Positions 17,184-25,172 of a stretch of DNA of 64,000 bases are shown here, in pieces. Below the pieces are notes generated by a model, which did not search any database, was not told the DNA's origin, and saw only the letters and a program-made list of their open reading frames with translations. Origin of the DNA: Fodinibius sp051746985 (GTDB lineage Bacteria; Bacteroidota; Rhodothermia; Balneolales; Balneolaceae); the NCBI GenBank assembly GCA_051746985.1, contig JBNJFP010000003.1:1-64000 (forward strand), given 5' to 3'. The number at the start of each line of letters is the position of its first letter. Position 1 is the stretch's first letter. Both the position numbers and the translations under genes were made by a program.

Positions 17184-17840
17184 TTAATGTAGCATTTCGC
17201 CAATAAAGATACCTCGATATAACAGGTAAACGCCAAAAGAGACAGCCAGGTATGGGATCCAGTTATTAATGCGCTGTCGCCATCGTAAACTGATGAAACT
17301 TGGGGCCAGGGCCATAGCCATCATTGCCGGCAGGGTCCCCATCCCGAAAAGCAACATAAAAATTCCGCTTTGTAAAATAGTGCCGGTGGTAGCCGCTCCG
17401 GCAAGTCCAATATAAACAAAACCGCAGGGCAAAAATCCATTTAATATTCCAATGGTAAACAGGGCGCCAACCCCTTTTTTATTAAACCGGGTGCGTATGG
17501 TTTGATTAATCCAATCATAAAATTGGTTGAGCCCCAATTTATTTTTCCAGCTTTGAGCAGGCTTGAACTGAAATAGGGCGCCCATAATAATGATAACTCC
17601 CAATACTACTGACAGCAGCTGCTGAAATCCTGCTAAAGCAATAGATTGCCCGACCAGCCCAACAATAAGACCCAATAGCGTGTAGGTTACAACTCTGCCG
17701 ATGTTGTAGAGGAAACGTCCGACGACCAATTGAAAGGGAAAATCATTTTTTCCGGGCAGCGCCAGTGCAATCGGGCCACACATTCCGATGCAGTGAAAGC
17801 TCCCAAAAAATCCGATTGCCAGGGCGGCCCATACGTCCAT
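17184..17840 (-). CDS. SafE/UreH-like transmembrane protein (COG2836 type)
   Basis: A 218-residue inner-membrane protein with about six hydrophobic segments, resembling the sulfite exporter TauE/SafE-like COG2836 group and the DsbD/CcdA superfamily. The N-terminal helix carries GSFHCIGMCGP, the paired-Cys metal/redox motif of this family, and another conserved turn is FLPCGFVYIGL. Relatives are often linked to copper handling or cytochrome oxidase maturation, but no such genes adjoin here. It precedes the RsbW-GNAT gene on the minus strand with a 46 bp gap. Confidence 0.85.
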   Translation of the reverse strand: MDVWAALAIGFFGSFHCIGMCGPIALALPGKNDFPFQLVVGRFLYNIGRVVTYTLLGLIVGLVGQSIALAGFQQLLSVVLGVIIIMGALFQFKPAQSWKNKLGLNQFYDWINQTIRTRFNKKGVGALFTIGILNGFLPCGFVYIGLAGAATTGTILQSGIFMLLFGMGTLPAMMAMALAPSFISLRWRQRINNWIPYLAVSFGVYLLYRGIFIGEMLH

Positions 17841-18133
17841 TTTATATCTGTATTCTATTATCGGTTACTACAAAAACCATTACTCATCGTAATTATTAAG
17901 CACGGATATCAAAAATTATGGCACAGCGGGTTTTTGTTGTTTTTTGATTGTTCAATGAATTATTTTAGGGCTAATTATAAAAAATAAGGTCATTATAAAA
18001 TAGGGGATTGAATCTGTGATTGCATTGTGGATTTTGTCACATCATTATCCATCGATTCATAATTTAAAAATAGTGCACTGCGATTTATTTCAATGGGGAT
18101 CATAGAGACACCCAAACCCAATCTATAATTTTT

Positions 18134-18586
18134 ATGCTATTATCAAACGCTTGCGTTTACGGACTTCGGGCTTCGGTTTATTTAGCTGCAGTTTCGGACG
18201 ACTCGTATGTTTCTATCAAAAAAATTAGCAGCGATCTCGATATTTCACATCACTTTTTAACAAAAGTACTGCAACAGCTTACCAGCGCTAATTTGATGGA
18301 ATCAATGAAAGGTCCAAAAGGGGGCGTGCGTTTGACTCATCCTACCAAAGATATTACGCTGTTGGATATTGTGGCTGCAATCGACGGCATGGATATTTTA
18401 ACAGAGTGTGCGCTGGGTCTGCCCGGTTGTGGATCAGCCAAACCATGTCCCATTCATGATAAGTGGGCTGATACGCGCGATGAAATACGAAAAATGTTAT
18501 CGGATACATCACTGCAAGAGCTGGTGGATGAGGGTAAAACTGGCAACCTTCGCATCACAGCCGACGGCAATTTCCGCTGGGTCTAA
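18134..18586 (+). CDS. Rrf2 family transcriptional regulator with Fe-S-type cysteines
   Basis: A 150-residue winged-helix regulator of the Rrf2 family (IscR, NsrR, RsrR). The DNA-binding part is ISSDLDISHHFLTKVLQQLTSANLMESMKGPKGGVRLTHP. Three cysteines, C92, C99 and C105 (CALGLPGCGSAKPC), match the cluster ligands of IscR/NsrR in number and place, so it probably senses iron-sulfur status, nitric oxide or redox state. It faces away from the SafE-like gene, with a 293 bp AT-rich divergent region between that could hold its operator. The target regulon is not evident. Confidence 0.92.
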   Translation: MLLSNACVYGLRASVYLAAVSDDSYVSIKKISSDLDISHHFLTKVLQQLTSANLMESMKGPKGGVRLTHPTKDITLLDIVAAIDGMDILTECALGLPGCGSAKPCPIHDKWADTRDEIRKMLSDTSLQELVDEGKTGNLRITADGNFRWV

Positions 18587-18703
18587 GGTTTCGTTTTTTG
18601 GGATGATGCTGGTGCTCGATTTGGGGCCGTGAATCTTCATAACCCGTTCAAAGTAGCGCCCTACCATTGCAGCTAAAAAGTTTTAAGTCTCAATAGCGGC
18701 ATT

Positions 18704-19705
18704 ATGATTTTCATCCACAACGAAGGTATCACCGATCCCCATATAAACCTGGCGCTCGAAGAGTATGCGTTGCGTAATTTTGATTACGACCACGATTATC
18801 TGCTCTTTTATATCAATGAGCCCTCTATCATTATCGGTCGCAACCAGAATACGCTCGAAGAAATCAATCACGAGTATGTCGAAGAGAATGGCATACATGT
18901 AGTCCGACGAATTTCGGGTGGCGGAGCGGTCTATCACGATACGGGGAATCTGAACTTTAGCTTTATCACGGATTATGACAAGAAGAGTCTCAATAATTTT
19001 GAAAAGTTTACCGCTCCGATTGTTCGTGTGTTGAATACAATGGGAATTGATGCTGAGCTGAGCGGACGTAATGATCTCCAGGTTGACGGACGCAAGATAT
19101 CGGGCAATGCCCAGTTTTCGAGCGTGGATCGCATGTTTAGCCACGGTACTTTGCTGTTTGACAGTGATTTGGACGAAGTGACCAATGCATTGGATGTTAA
19201 GATGAGCAAAATTGAGTCGAAGGGGCATAAATCCGTACGTAGCCGCGTGGCCAACATCAGTGAGTTTATGGATTCGCCAATGGAAACGGCTACCTTTCGC
19301 AAGAAGTTGCTGGAGGGATTGTATGAGGATAAAGACGACTTTGAAGCCTATCATTTGACTGAGGCTGAGTGGAACGAGGTGCATACTCTCAAGAATGAAA
19401 AGTATGGGCAGTGGGACTGGAATTTTGGCAAGTCGCCCAAGTTTAATATCCAGCGCGCCCGCCGCTTTGATGCCGGAGAAATCGACCTCCGATTGGATGT
19501 GGAAAAAGGTCATATCGACAACGTCAAAATTTACGGGGATTTCTTTGGCAAGGAACCGGTGGAGCAGCTCGAAGATCATTTGCAGGGAGCACGTTACGAC
19601 CGCAGCGAAATTAAAAACCTGATCGATCCCATCAATATTGAGCAGTATTTTGGAGCGGTGCCCAAGCCAGAATTTATAGAACTGGTGTACGGCGCCGATG
19701 AGTAA
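18704..19705 (+). CDS. lplA: Lipoate-protein ligase A
   Basis: Activates free lipoate with ATP and attaches it to lipoyl domains of 2-oxoacid dehydrogenases or GcvH. The catalytic region is complete: RRISGGGAVYHDTGNLNFSF, then the lysine region GRKISGNAQF and FSHGTLLFDSDL. A C-terminal accessory domain follows (GQWDWNFGKSP, typical of LplA), giving 333 residues. It is followed after 20 bp by the CaiB/BaiF gene, so they probably share a transcript although their pathways are not obviously linked. Confidence 0.95.
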   Translation: MIFIHNEGITDPHINLALEEYALRNFDYDHDYLLFYINEPSIIIGRNQNTLEEINHEYVEENGIHVVRRISGGGAVYHDTGNLNFSFITDYDKKSLNNFEKFTAPIVRVLNTMGIDAELSGRNDLQVDGRKISGNAQFSSVDRMFSHGTLLFDSDLDEVTNALDVKMSKIESKGHKSVRSRVANISEFMDSPMETATFRKKLLEGLYEDKDDFEAYHLTEAEWNEVHTLKNEKYGQWDWNFGKSPKFNIQRARRFDAGEIDLRLDVEKGHIDNVKIYGDFFGKEPVEQLEDHLQGARYDRSEIKNLIDPINIEQYFGAVPKPEFIELVYGADE

Positions 19706-19725
19706 TGGGAAATTAAGTTCTTTTT

Positions 19726-20799
19726 ATGAAATCACTTTTTAAAGATCTGACTATTGTTGAGCTGGCCGGAGTACTTGCCGGTCCGGCCGTGGGCAATTTC
19801 TTTTCCGAGCTTGGTGCGAAGGTTATTAAGATAGAAAACGCCAAAAATGGAGGCGATGTAACCCGTCAATGGCGTCAGCCGGGAGAGTCATACGATGGAC
19901 CATCTGCTTATTTTTCGTCGGTCAATTGGAATAAAGAGTCTGTGTTTTTGGATTTGGGGAATACCGCCGAGAAGCAGAAAGTGGAGCATTTTATCAAAGA
20001 GGCAGATATCGTCATTACCAATTTCAAAAAGGGTGACGACGAAAAGTTTGAGCTTACTTTTGAAGATCTGAAGGCGATAAATCCCACAATTATACAGGGA
20101 CACATTTCCGGTTTTGGTACTGACAGCGATCGCCTTGCCTACGATTTGATTCTGCAGGCCGAAACGGGCTTTATGTCGATGAACGGCCAGCCCGACAGCC
20201 CACCCACCAAACTGCCGCTGGCTCTCATCGATGTGTTGGCTGCGCATCAGCTTAAAGAGGGTATTCTGTGTGCCTTGCTCAAGCAGAAAGAGCATCCGGG
20301 GCAGTCTTACCGCGTGGATGTCAGCCTGTACGACAGCGCCATTTCTTCGCTCATAAATCAGGCTACCAATTGGCTGATGAACGGCAATGTGCCCGAACGG
20401 ATAGGCTCGCTGCATCCCAATATTGCGCCGTATGGAGAGATTTTTACAACGGCCGATGATTACCAGATTACCCTGGCCGTTGGCAGTGATCGTCAATTTC
20501 GTGACTTGTGTGATGTCTTGGGACTGGAGGAGTTGGTCGAGAATCCAGATTATCAGCATAACGAAGAGCGGGTACAGAATCGCCAGAAACTCGCAGAAGT
20601 TTTGGCGCAGGAGATTGGCCAGTGGCAAGCAGATAAGTTGCTGGAGGAATGCCAAAATCGTTTTGTCCCGGCGGCAGAAATTAAGAATCTGCAACAGGTT
20701 TTTGAATCAGAAAAAGCTCAAAAGCTGCTATTGAAAGAGCAGAAAGAGGGACGCCAAACCATCCGCCCCAAAACGTCGGTATTTACCATTCAATCGTAG
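19726..20799 (+). CDS. Class III CoA-transferase (CaiB/BaiF family)
   Basis: A 357-residue family III CoA-transferase moving CoA between carboxylic acids. Family features are the N-terminal VELAGVLAGPAVGNFFSELGAKVIKIE, NWNKESVFLDL, GHISGFG, and AYDLILQAETGFMSMNG, which carries the catalytic Asp that forms the acyl anhydride. The C-terminal DKLLEECQNRFVPAAEI region is also typical. The substrate pair cannot be deduced. It is about 50 residues shorter than some relatives but seems complete. It follows lplA closely. Confidence 0.92.
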   Translation: MKSLFKDLTIVELAGVLAGPAVGNFFSELGAKVIKIENAKNGGDVTRQWRQPGESYDGPSAYFSSVNWNKESVFLDLGNTAEKQKVEHFIKEADIVITNFKKGDDEKFELTFEDLKAINPTIIQGHISGFGTDSDRLAYDLILQAETGFMSMNGQPDSPPTKLPLALIDVLAAHQLKEGILCALLKQKEHPGQSYRVDVSLYDSAISSLINQATNWLMNGNVPERIGSLHPNIAPYGEIFTTADDYQITLAVGSDRQFRDLCDVLGLEELVENPDYQHNEERVQNRQKLAEVLAQEIGQWQADKLLEECQNRFVPAAEIKNLQQVFESEKAQKLLLKEQKEGRQTIRPKTSVFTIQS

Positions 20800-20917
20800 C
20801 ACCTGCCGGTAGAACAAGCAGCATCAAATCAGCAAAAAGAGTAAGTCTTTATTTAGGATAATTTACTCTTTTATTTCGTATATTTGGACTAATACTTTCA
20901 ATGAGCTGCAAAAAACC

Positions 20918-21541
20918 ATGAATTTTTCGACTGATCTGTCTTCGCTTACATCCGTGCTGAAAGAAAATATAGATCTATCGGACTTGGGTATTTCGAAGCA
21001 CTTTGAGCCCGGCGACACTATTGTCACCGAAGATGCGCCCGTGCGCTCCATCCCGATTGTGACTAAAGGGAGTGTAAAAGTGATGCAATCCGATAATACG
21101 TACAAAGAGATGGTGTTGTATTATTTGCAGCCGGGAGAGACATGCATCATGTCGTTTTTGGCTGGGTTGTATCACGATACCAGCAAGGTAAAGGCGGTGG
21201 CCGAAGAAGAATCGGAGGTGTTGTTTATTCCGGTGGATACAATTCACGAGCTAATTCGCGAGCATCCTGAGTGGTTGAATTATATATTCCAGATTTATCA
21301 CAAGCGCTTTATTGAGTTGTTGAATGTGGTGGATGCGGTGGCGTTTAAAAAGATGGATGAGCGCTTGCTGCAATTTTTGAAAAAACGCTGCGAAGTGATG
21401 GAAACCAATACGCTGACGATGACCCATGATCAGCTGGCCCAAGAGCTGGGTACGGCGCGTGAAGTGATATCCCGACTGTTGAAAAAGATGGAGGTGGAAG
21501 GGCTGGTTACGTTGGGAAGAAATAAGATTACGCTTATGTGA
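20918..21541 (+). CDS. Crp/Fnr family transcriptional regulator (first copy)
   Basis: A 207-residue regulator with an N-terminal cyclic-nucleotide-binding-like beta roll (residues about 20-130) and a C-terminal Crp-type helix-turn-helix, MTHDQLAQELGTAREVISRLLKKMEVEGL. No Fnr-type N-terminal Cys cluster is seen; one Cys lies in GETCIMSFLAG. It heads a run of thiol and oxidative-stress genes (DUF2892, thioredoxin, OsmC, Dps, DUF302), which it likely controls. A TATATTTG sequence at 20879-20886 resembles the Bacteroidota -7 element (TAnnTTTG) and would start transcription shortly before the gene; this promoter call is weak. Confidence 0.93.
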   Translation: MNFSTDLSSLTSVLKENIDLSDLGISKHFEPGDTIVTEDAPVRSIPIVTKGSVKVMQSDNTYKEMVLYYLQPGETCIMSFLAGLYHDTSKVKAVAEEESEVLFIPVDTIHELIREHPEWLNYIFQIYHKRFIELLNVVDAVAFKKMDERLLQFLKKRCEVMETNTLTMTHDQLAQELGTAREVISRLLKKMEVEGLVTLGRNKITLM

Positions 21542-21611
21542 TAAAGGTCACTGACATTGGTTGAGAAGCAAGTTATAATGGCTTTCAAATTAATTAAAAG
21601 GAAATGTAAAC

Positions 21612-21875
21612 ATGAACAAAACGTTACAACAAACATTGTTAAGCAACTGGCACCCGATGCGATGGGTGGCACTTACCATTGGTCTATTTTTTATGGCGAT
21701 GGGAGCATGGAATGCAGATATGGTATCGGTATTACTGGGAGGATTTTTCCTCTTTCAGGCAGTAACAAATACCGGATGCCTGTGCGGAAATTGCGCAGTA
21801 CCGGTTCAGGATTCGGTCGAATCCCAAAACAAAAAGAGTGATAACGTGGAGTTCACAGAAATTAAAGACAACTGA
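21612..21875 (+). CDS. Small DUF2892-like membrane protein with CLCGNC motif
   Basis: An 87-residue protein with two hydrophobic helices (about residues 17-33 and 36-53) typical of the DUF2892/YgaP membrane module. A short Cys cluster, TGCLCGNC (C56, C58, C61), and a polar tail follow. It starts 70 bp after the Crp/Fnr gene and its stop precedes the thioredoxin ATG by one base. The Cys motif next to the membrane suggests a thiol or metal site that the adjacent thioredoxin could reduce; this is inference. Confidence 0.8.
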   Translation: MNKTLQQTLLSNWHPMRWVALTIGLFFMAMGAWNADMVSVLLGGFFLFQAVTNTGCLCGNCAVPVQDSVESQNKKSDNVEFTEIKDN

Positions 21876-21876
21876 T

Positions 21877-22203
21877 ATGGCTGAGACAACACAAAAGAAA
21901 ACGACGTTTAACGATATTATTAACGGAGAAAAGCCGGTGCTGGTTGATTTTTATGCCGACTGGTGCGGTCCCTGTAAAATGATGACTCCCATTTTAAAGG
22001 ACCTGAAAAAACGAATGGGAGAAGAGATTAATATTTTAAAAGTGGACGCCGAAAAAAATGCCGACGCCGCCATCAAATACAACGTACGTGGGGTGCCTAC
22101 GCTGATTCTCTTTAAAGAGGGACAGATTCTCTGGCAGCAAGCCGGTGTGGTACAGGCCAAGCAACTGGAACAAATTATTAATCAAAAAGTTGGACAGTCA
22201 TGA
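21877..22203 (+). CDS. Thioredoxin
   Basis: A 108-residue cytoplasmic thioredoxin with the active site ADWCGPCK (C30, C33), the cis-Pro loop VRGVPTLILFK and the usual length. I start it at the ATG at 21877, one base after the DUF2892 stop; an upstream start would run into that gene. Its stop overlaps the ATG of the OsmC gene (ATGA), so the three genes DUF2892-trx-osmC are translationally coupled. Likely an electron donor for the peroxide-detoxifying neighbours. Confidence 0.95.
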   Translation: MAETTQKKTTFNDIINGEKPVLVDFYADWCGPCKMMTPILKDLKKRMGEEINILKVDAEKNADAAIKYNVRGVPTLILFKEGQILWQQAGVVQAKQLEQIINQKVGQS

Positions 22204-22649
22204 GCAATAACAAGCATGAATATCAAGTAGATTTAAATTGGAAAGAGGGACGCATTGGTACGCTGAGTTCCCCCGAACTCGATGACAAGTTGGAAGTGGC
22301 TACGCCCCCGCAGTTCGATGGTGGCGTAGAGGGTATCTGGTCGCCCGAGCATCTTTTTGTATCCTCGGTGAGCAGTTGTTTCATGACCACATTCGTGGCA
22401 ATTGCCCAGTATTCAAAGCTGGATTTCGAAGATCTGAAGGTAGAGGCGAAGGCGAAACTCGATAAAGTAGAGGGGAAGTTTATGGTGTCAGAAATTACTC
22501 TAAAACCTGAGCTTATAATTGCGAATGAGAAATTTTCCGATAAGGCCAAGCGCATTATGGAAAAGGCTGAAGAGGCTTGCCTGATTACCCGATCCATCAA
22601 ATCAAAAATTGTTTTTGAACCGAAGGTGGCTATTGCAGCACTTAATTAA
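22200..22649 (+). CDS. OsmC family peroxiredoxin-like protein (first copy)
   Basis: A 149-residue OsmC/Ohr fold protein. The two redox cysteines are in SSVSSCFMTTF (C60) and EEACLITRS (C127), the expected peroxidatic and resolving positions. It reduces organic hydroperoxides using thiol donors, and here the overlapping thioredoxin gene supplies an obvious reductant candidate. The ATG overlaps the thioredoxin stop by 4 bp. Confidence 0.92.
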   Translation: MSNNKHEYQVDLNWKEGRIGTLSSPELDDKLEVATPPQFDGGVEGIWSPEHLFVSSVSSCFMTTFVAIAQYSKLDFEDLKVEAKAKLDKVEGKFMVSEITLKPELIIANEKFSDKAKRIMEKAEEACLITRSIKSKIVFEPKVAIAALN

Positions 22650-22718
22650 GATCTGAGCTAATAGGGTTTTAAGCATTACAACGAAATTTAATTCTATTTA
22701 ACCTAAGAAAGTATAATT

Positions 22719-23198
22719 ATGAGTGATCTAAACAGGATTGGTTTGAACAAAGCCAAATCAAAAGAGTTAGGAAATAAGCTGAATGATCTGCTGGCAAATT
22801 ACTCCGTGTTTTATCAAAATACGCGCGGATATCACTGGAATATTAAGGGTGATGATTTCTTCGAGCTGCACGTGAAGTTTGAAGAGCTCTATAATGATTT
22901 GCTGGTAAAAATTGATGAGGTGGCCGAACGTATTTTAACACTTGGACATTCTCCCAATCACCGTTACTCAGGCTATATTGAAAAGTCTGATATTGGAGAA
23001 AGTAAGCAGGTGTCAGATGGGAAAACGGCCGTGCATGAAATATTAGATGCCTTTAAAACGATTATTACACTGCAGCGAGATATCCTGGAGCTTTCTGAAG
23101 AAGTAGGTGACGAGGGGACCAACGCCTTGATGAGCGATTATATCCGCGAGCAAGAAAAAGAGGTATGGATGTATTCTTCGTATGTGGATGAAGGTTGA
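22719..23198 (+). CDS. dps: Dps family DNA-protection ferritin
   Basis: A 159-residue Dps/miniferritin that oxidises Fe(II) with peroxide, stores iron and may coat DNA. The ferroxidase region reads NTRGYHWNIKGDDFFELHVKFEELYNDLLVKIDEVAERI, with the His, Asp and Glu ligands shared at the dimer interface. It is 69 bp downstream of osmC in the same direction and belongs to the same oxidative-stress cluster. The C-terminus is short, with no lysine-rich DNA-binding tail. Confidence 0.94.
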   Translation: MSDLNRIGLNKAKSKELGNKLNDLLANYSVFYQNTRGYHWNIKGDDFFELHVKFEELYNDLLVKIDEVAERILTLGHSPNHRYSGYIEKSDIGESKQVSDGKTAVHEILDAFKTIITLQRDILELSEEVGDEGTNALMSDYIREQEKEVWMYSSYVDEG

Positions 23199-23308
23199 TT
23201 GATGGAACGCCAACAAGGTTAAAGCTCTTTATGTTAATCCTTGAAGGGCAATTTATTGTCAGCATAATGAGTGAACGAAAATTTTCAAATTATTAACCCG
23301 ACCAGATT

Positions 23309-23695
23309 ATGTCGTATTATTTTAGCAAAACATTAAACACTACCTTTGAAGATGCAATCGAAAAAACAACTGAAGCACTCAAAGAAGAAGGCTTTGGCGT
23401 ACTAACCGAGATTGATATCAAAGCCACGCTTAAAAAGAAGCTGGATGTTGATTTCAAGAAGTACCAGATTTTGGGAGCCTGTAATCCTCCGCTGGCCCAC
23501 AAAGCATTGACGGCAGAAGATCATATTGGGTTGATGCTGCCTTGCAATGTGATTGTGCAGGAGCATGAAAATGGAGAAGTCGAGGTTGCTGCGGTGGATC
23601 CTGTTGTTTCTATGCAAGCAGTAGAAAATGACGAGCTTGGAGAGGTGGCACAAAAGGTTCGCGATCTGCTTAAAAAAGTGATCGACAACTTGTAA
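23309..23695 (+). CDS. DUF302 family protein
   Basis: A 128-residue DUF302 domain protein. The family pattern is present: EDAIEKTTEALKEEGFGVLTEIDIKATLKKKLD near the N-terminus, LGACNPPLAHKAL with the conserved Cys-Asn-Pro, and GLMLPCNVIVQE with a second Cys. The function of the family is not known; members often sit with redox or sulfur genes. It closes the oxidative-stress cluster and converges on the KAS III-like gene. Confidence 0.9.
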   Translation: MSYYFSKTLNTTFEDAIEKTTEALKEEGFGVLTEIDIKATLKKKLDVDFKKYQILGACNPPLAHKALTAEDHIGLMLPCNVIVQEHENGEVEVAAVDPVVSMQAVENDELGEVAQKVRDLLKKVIDNL

Positions 23696-23718
23696 CAACG
23701 TTTGCGAAGCTGTGGATT

Positions 23719-23746
23719 ACCCTGTCTGCCGGCTGGCGGATGAGGG
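23719..23746. repeat. Stem-loop between convergent genes
   Basis: Inverted repeat ACCCT..AGGGT around TCTGCC ggct GGCGGA, between the convergent DUF302 and KAS III genes. It has no T-run, so it may be an extragenic palindrome rather than a terminator. Confidence 0.5.
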
Positions 23747-23771
23747 TATGAAACAGATTGCTTTTCAAAAA

Positions 23772-24854
23772 TTAGGGTGCCTTATAAACCACCGAGTTAA
23801 TATTCATGCCGGCACCTACTGATGCTAAAACCAAGGTATCACCTGATTCTATTTGGTGACCATCCATCTGATTGCGCAAAATCAGGTCAAGTAAAGTGGG
23901 CACGGTGGCAACCGAGGTATTGCCAAGCCATGAAATGGTCATGGGCATAAGATCTTCGGATACCGATTCTTTGCTGTAGAGCTTGCCCAGCCGTTTTAAA
24001 ATAGCGGCATCCATTTTGGCGTTGGCCTGGTGGATGAGCACTTTGTGGACGTCATCAAAATTGCGGTCGGCTTTTTCCAGGCTCACTTTAACAAGATCAG
24101 GCACATTGGTGAGCGCATACTGATAGAGTTTTCGGCCATCCATATGCATGTAGATAGGTGCATCCGCCGATGAAGGCTCGAAGGGTGGTTCCATGCGCAA
24201 AAAGTACGCTTCTTCTTTGGCATCCGTCCGGGCGGCATGACTTAAAATACCGATGTCGTCATCTGTTTTATGAGATTCCAAGACCGTAGCGCCCGCCCCG
24301 TCGGCGTAAATCATGCTATCCCTGTCATTGGGATCACAGATGCGCGACAAGGTTTCGGTGCCGATAACCAAGCAGCTCGAGGCATCGCCACTTTTTAGAT
24401 AGTAATTCGATTGAATGAGTCCCTGTACCCAGCCCGGACAACCAAATGGAAGGTCGTAGGCCACACACCCAGGATTCTTAATTTCCAGCTTTTGTTTTAC
24501 CCGCGAGGCCAGGCTGGGCACCATATCTGTAACCGGGTTATCAGCCCTGATATCCCCAAAATTGTGGGCTACAATAATATAATCCAGCTGTTCAGGTTTA
24601 AGGTCCGCATCTTCAAGTGCTTGTTTTCCTGCCATAGCGGCCATGTCGGAGGCCAGCACATTGTCGGCGGCATATCTGCGTTCTTGAATGCCCGTAATTT
24701 CCTCAAACTTCTGAATAATCTCCTTATTTGTTTTGTCAAAGGGAGAACCATCAGCATTTAAAAAGGTTCGATCCAGAAAATCCTCGTTTGAGACTTTTTT
24801 GGGCGGAATATAAGAGCCGGTGCCGGTAATGATAGAACGCAGGGAGTGGGCCAT
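23772..24854 (-). CDS. 3-oxoacyl-ACP synthase III (KAS III/FabH-like)
   Basis: A 360-residue thiolase-fold condensing enzyme. Catalytic residues are C139 in DLPFGCPGWVQG, His in KVLIHQANAKMD and Asn in WLGNTSVATVP, the Cys-His-Asn triad of KAS III. It is about 40 residues longer than E. coli FabH, and the Cys motif FGCPGW differs from the housekeeping form (xxCxGF). It may therefore make a special acyl precursor, ketone or polyene-like product rather than serve bulk fatty acid synthesis. No acyl carrier protein or other fatty acid genes adjoin. Confidence 0.9.
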   Translation of the reverse strand: MAHSLRSIITGTGSYIPPKKVSNEDFLDRTFLNADGSPFDKTNKEIIQKFEEITGIQERRYAADNVLASDMAAMAGKQALEDADLKPEQLDYIIVAHNFGDIRADNPVTDMVPSLASRVKQKLEIKNPGCVAYDLPFGCPGWVQGLIQSNYYLKSGDASSCLVIGTETLSRICDPNDRDSMIYADGAGATVLESHKTDDDIGILSHAARTDAKEEAYFLRMEPPFEPSSADAPIYMHMDGRKLYQYALTNVPDLVKVSLEKADRNFDDVHKVLIHQANAKMDAAILKRLGKLYSKESVSEDLMPMTISWLGNTSVATVPTLLDLILRNQMDGHQIESGDTLVLASVGAGMNINSVVYKAP

Positions 24855-25172
24855 AATACTTTATATCGAAATCGAAGAAACTGTGATTGTGTCCTTATGT
24901 TTATGAACTTAAATGTTGCTGATAATTTTATCGAACTCCAAAAAAGAAAAGCGTATCTGCTATCTTTTAAATAAATACTGGTTATTACGTACAATATTGT
25001 CTTTTATTTATAATCTTCATATTTGATACACATTCAAGCCGTTAGTTTCAACTGAATTTTTGAGATAAGGGAATGCCCCATTATCATTGTGTCGCATCAG
25101 TTTATAGGTGAATTTCCATAAGAAGAGTTCATCCAACAAATTTGAAATTATAATTGACTAAAAAAGTCGCCT
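24855..25172. other. Divergent intergenic region, no gene
   Basis: A 318 bp AT-rich gap between the divergent KAS III-like and acetyl-CoA hydrolase genes. It must contain both promoters. I see no convincing open frame, hairpin or repeat in it. Confidence 0.5.

Noticed and set aside
18683..19579. A 298-codon open frame antisense to lplA
   Set aside because: The plus-strand lplA is complete with all motifs. The antisense frame has no recognisable domain and a composition typical of shadow frames.
19888..20694. A 268-codon open frame antisense to the CaiB/BaiF gene
   Set aside because: It is a shadow of a well-supported CoA-transferase gene, with no domain, start context or signal of its own.
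21557..21841. An overlapping 94-codon frame over the DUF2892 gene
   Set aside because: The DUF2892 frame has two clear membrane helices and a Cys motif and couples to trx; this one has no such features.
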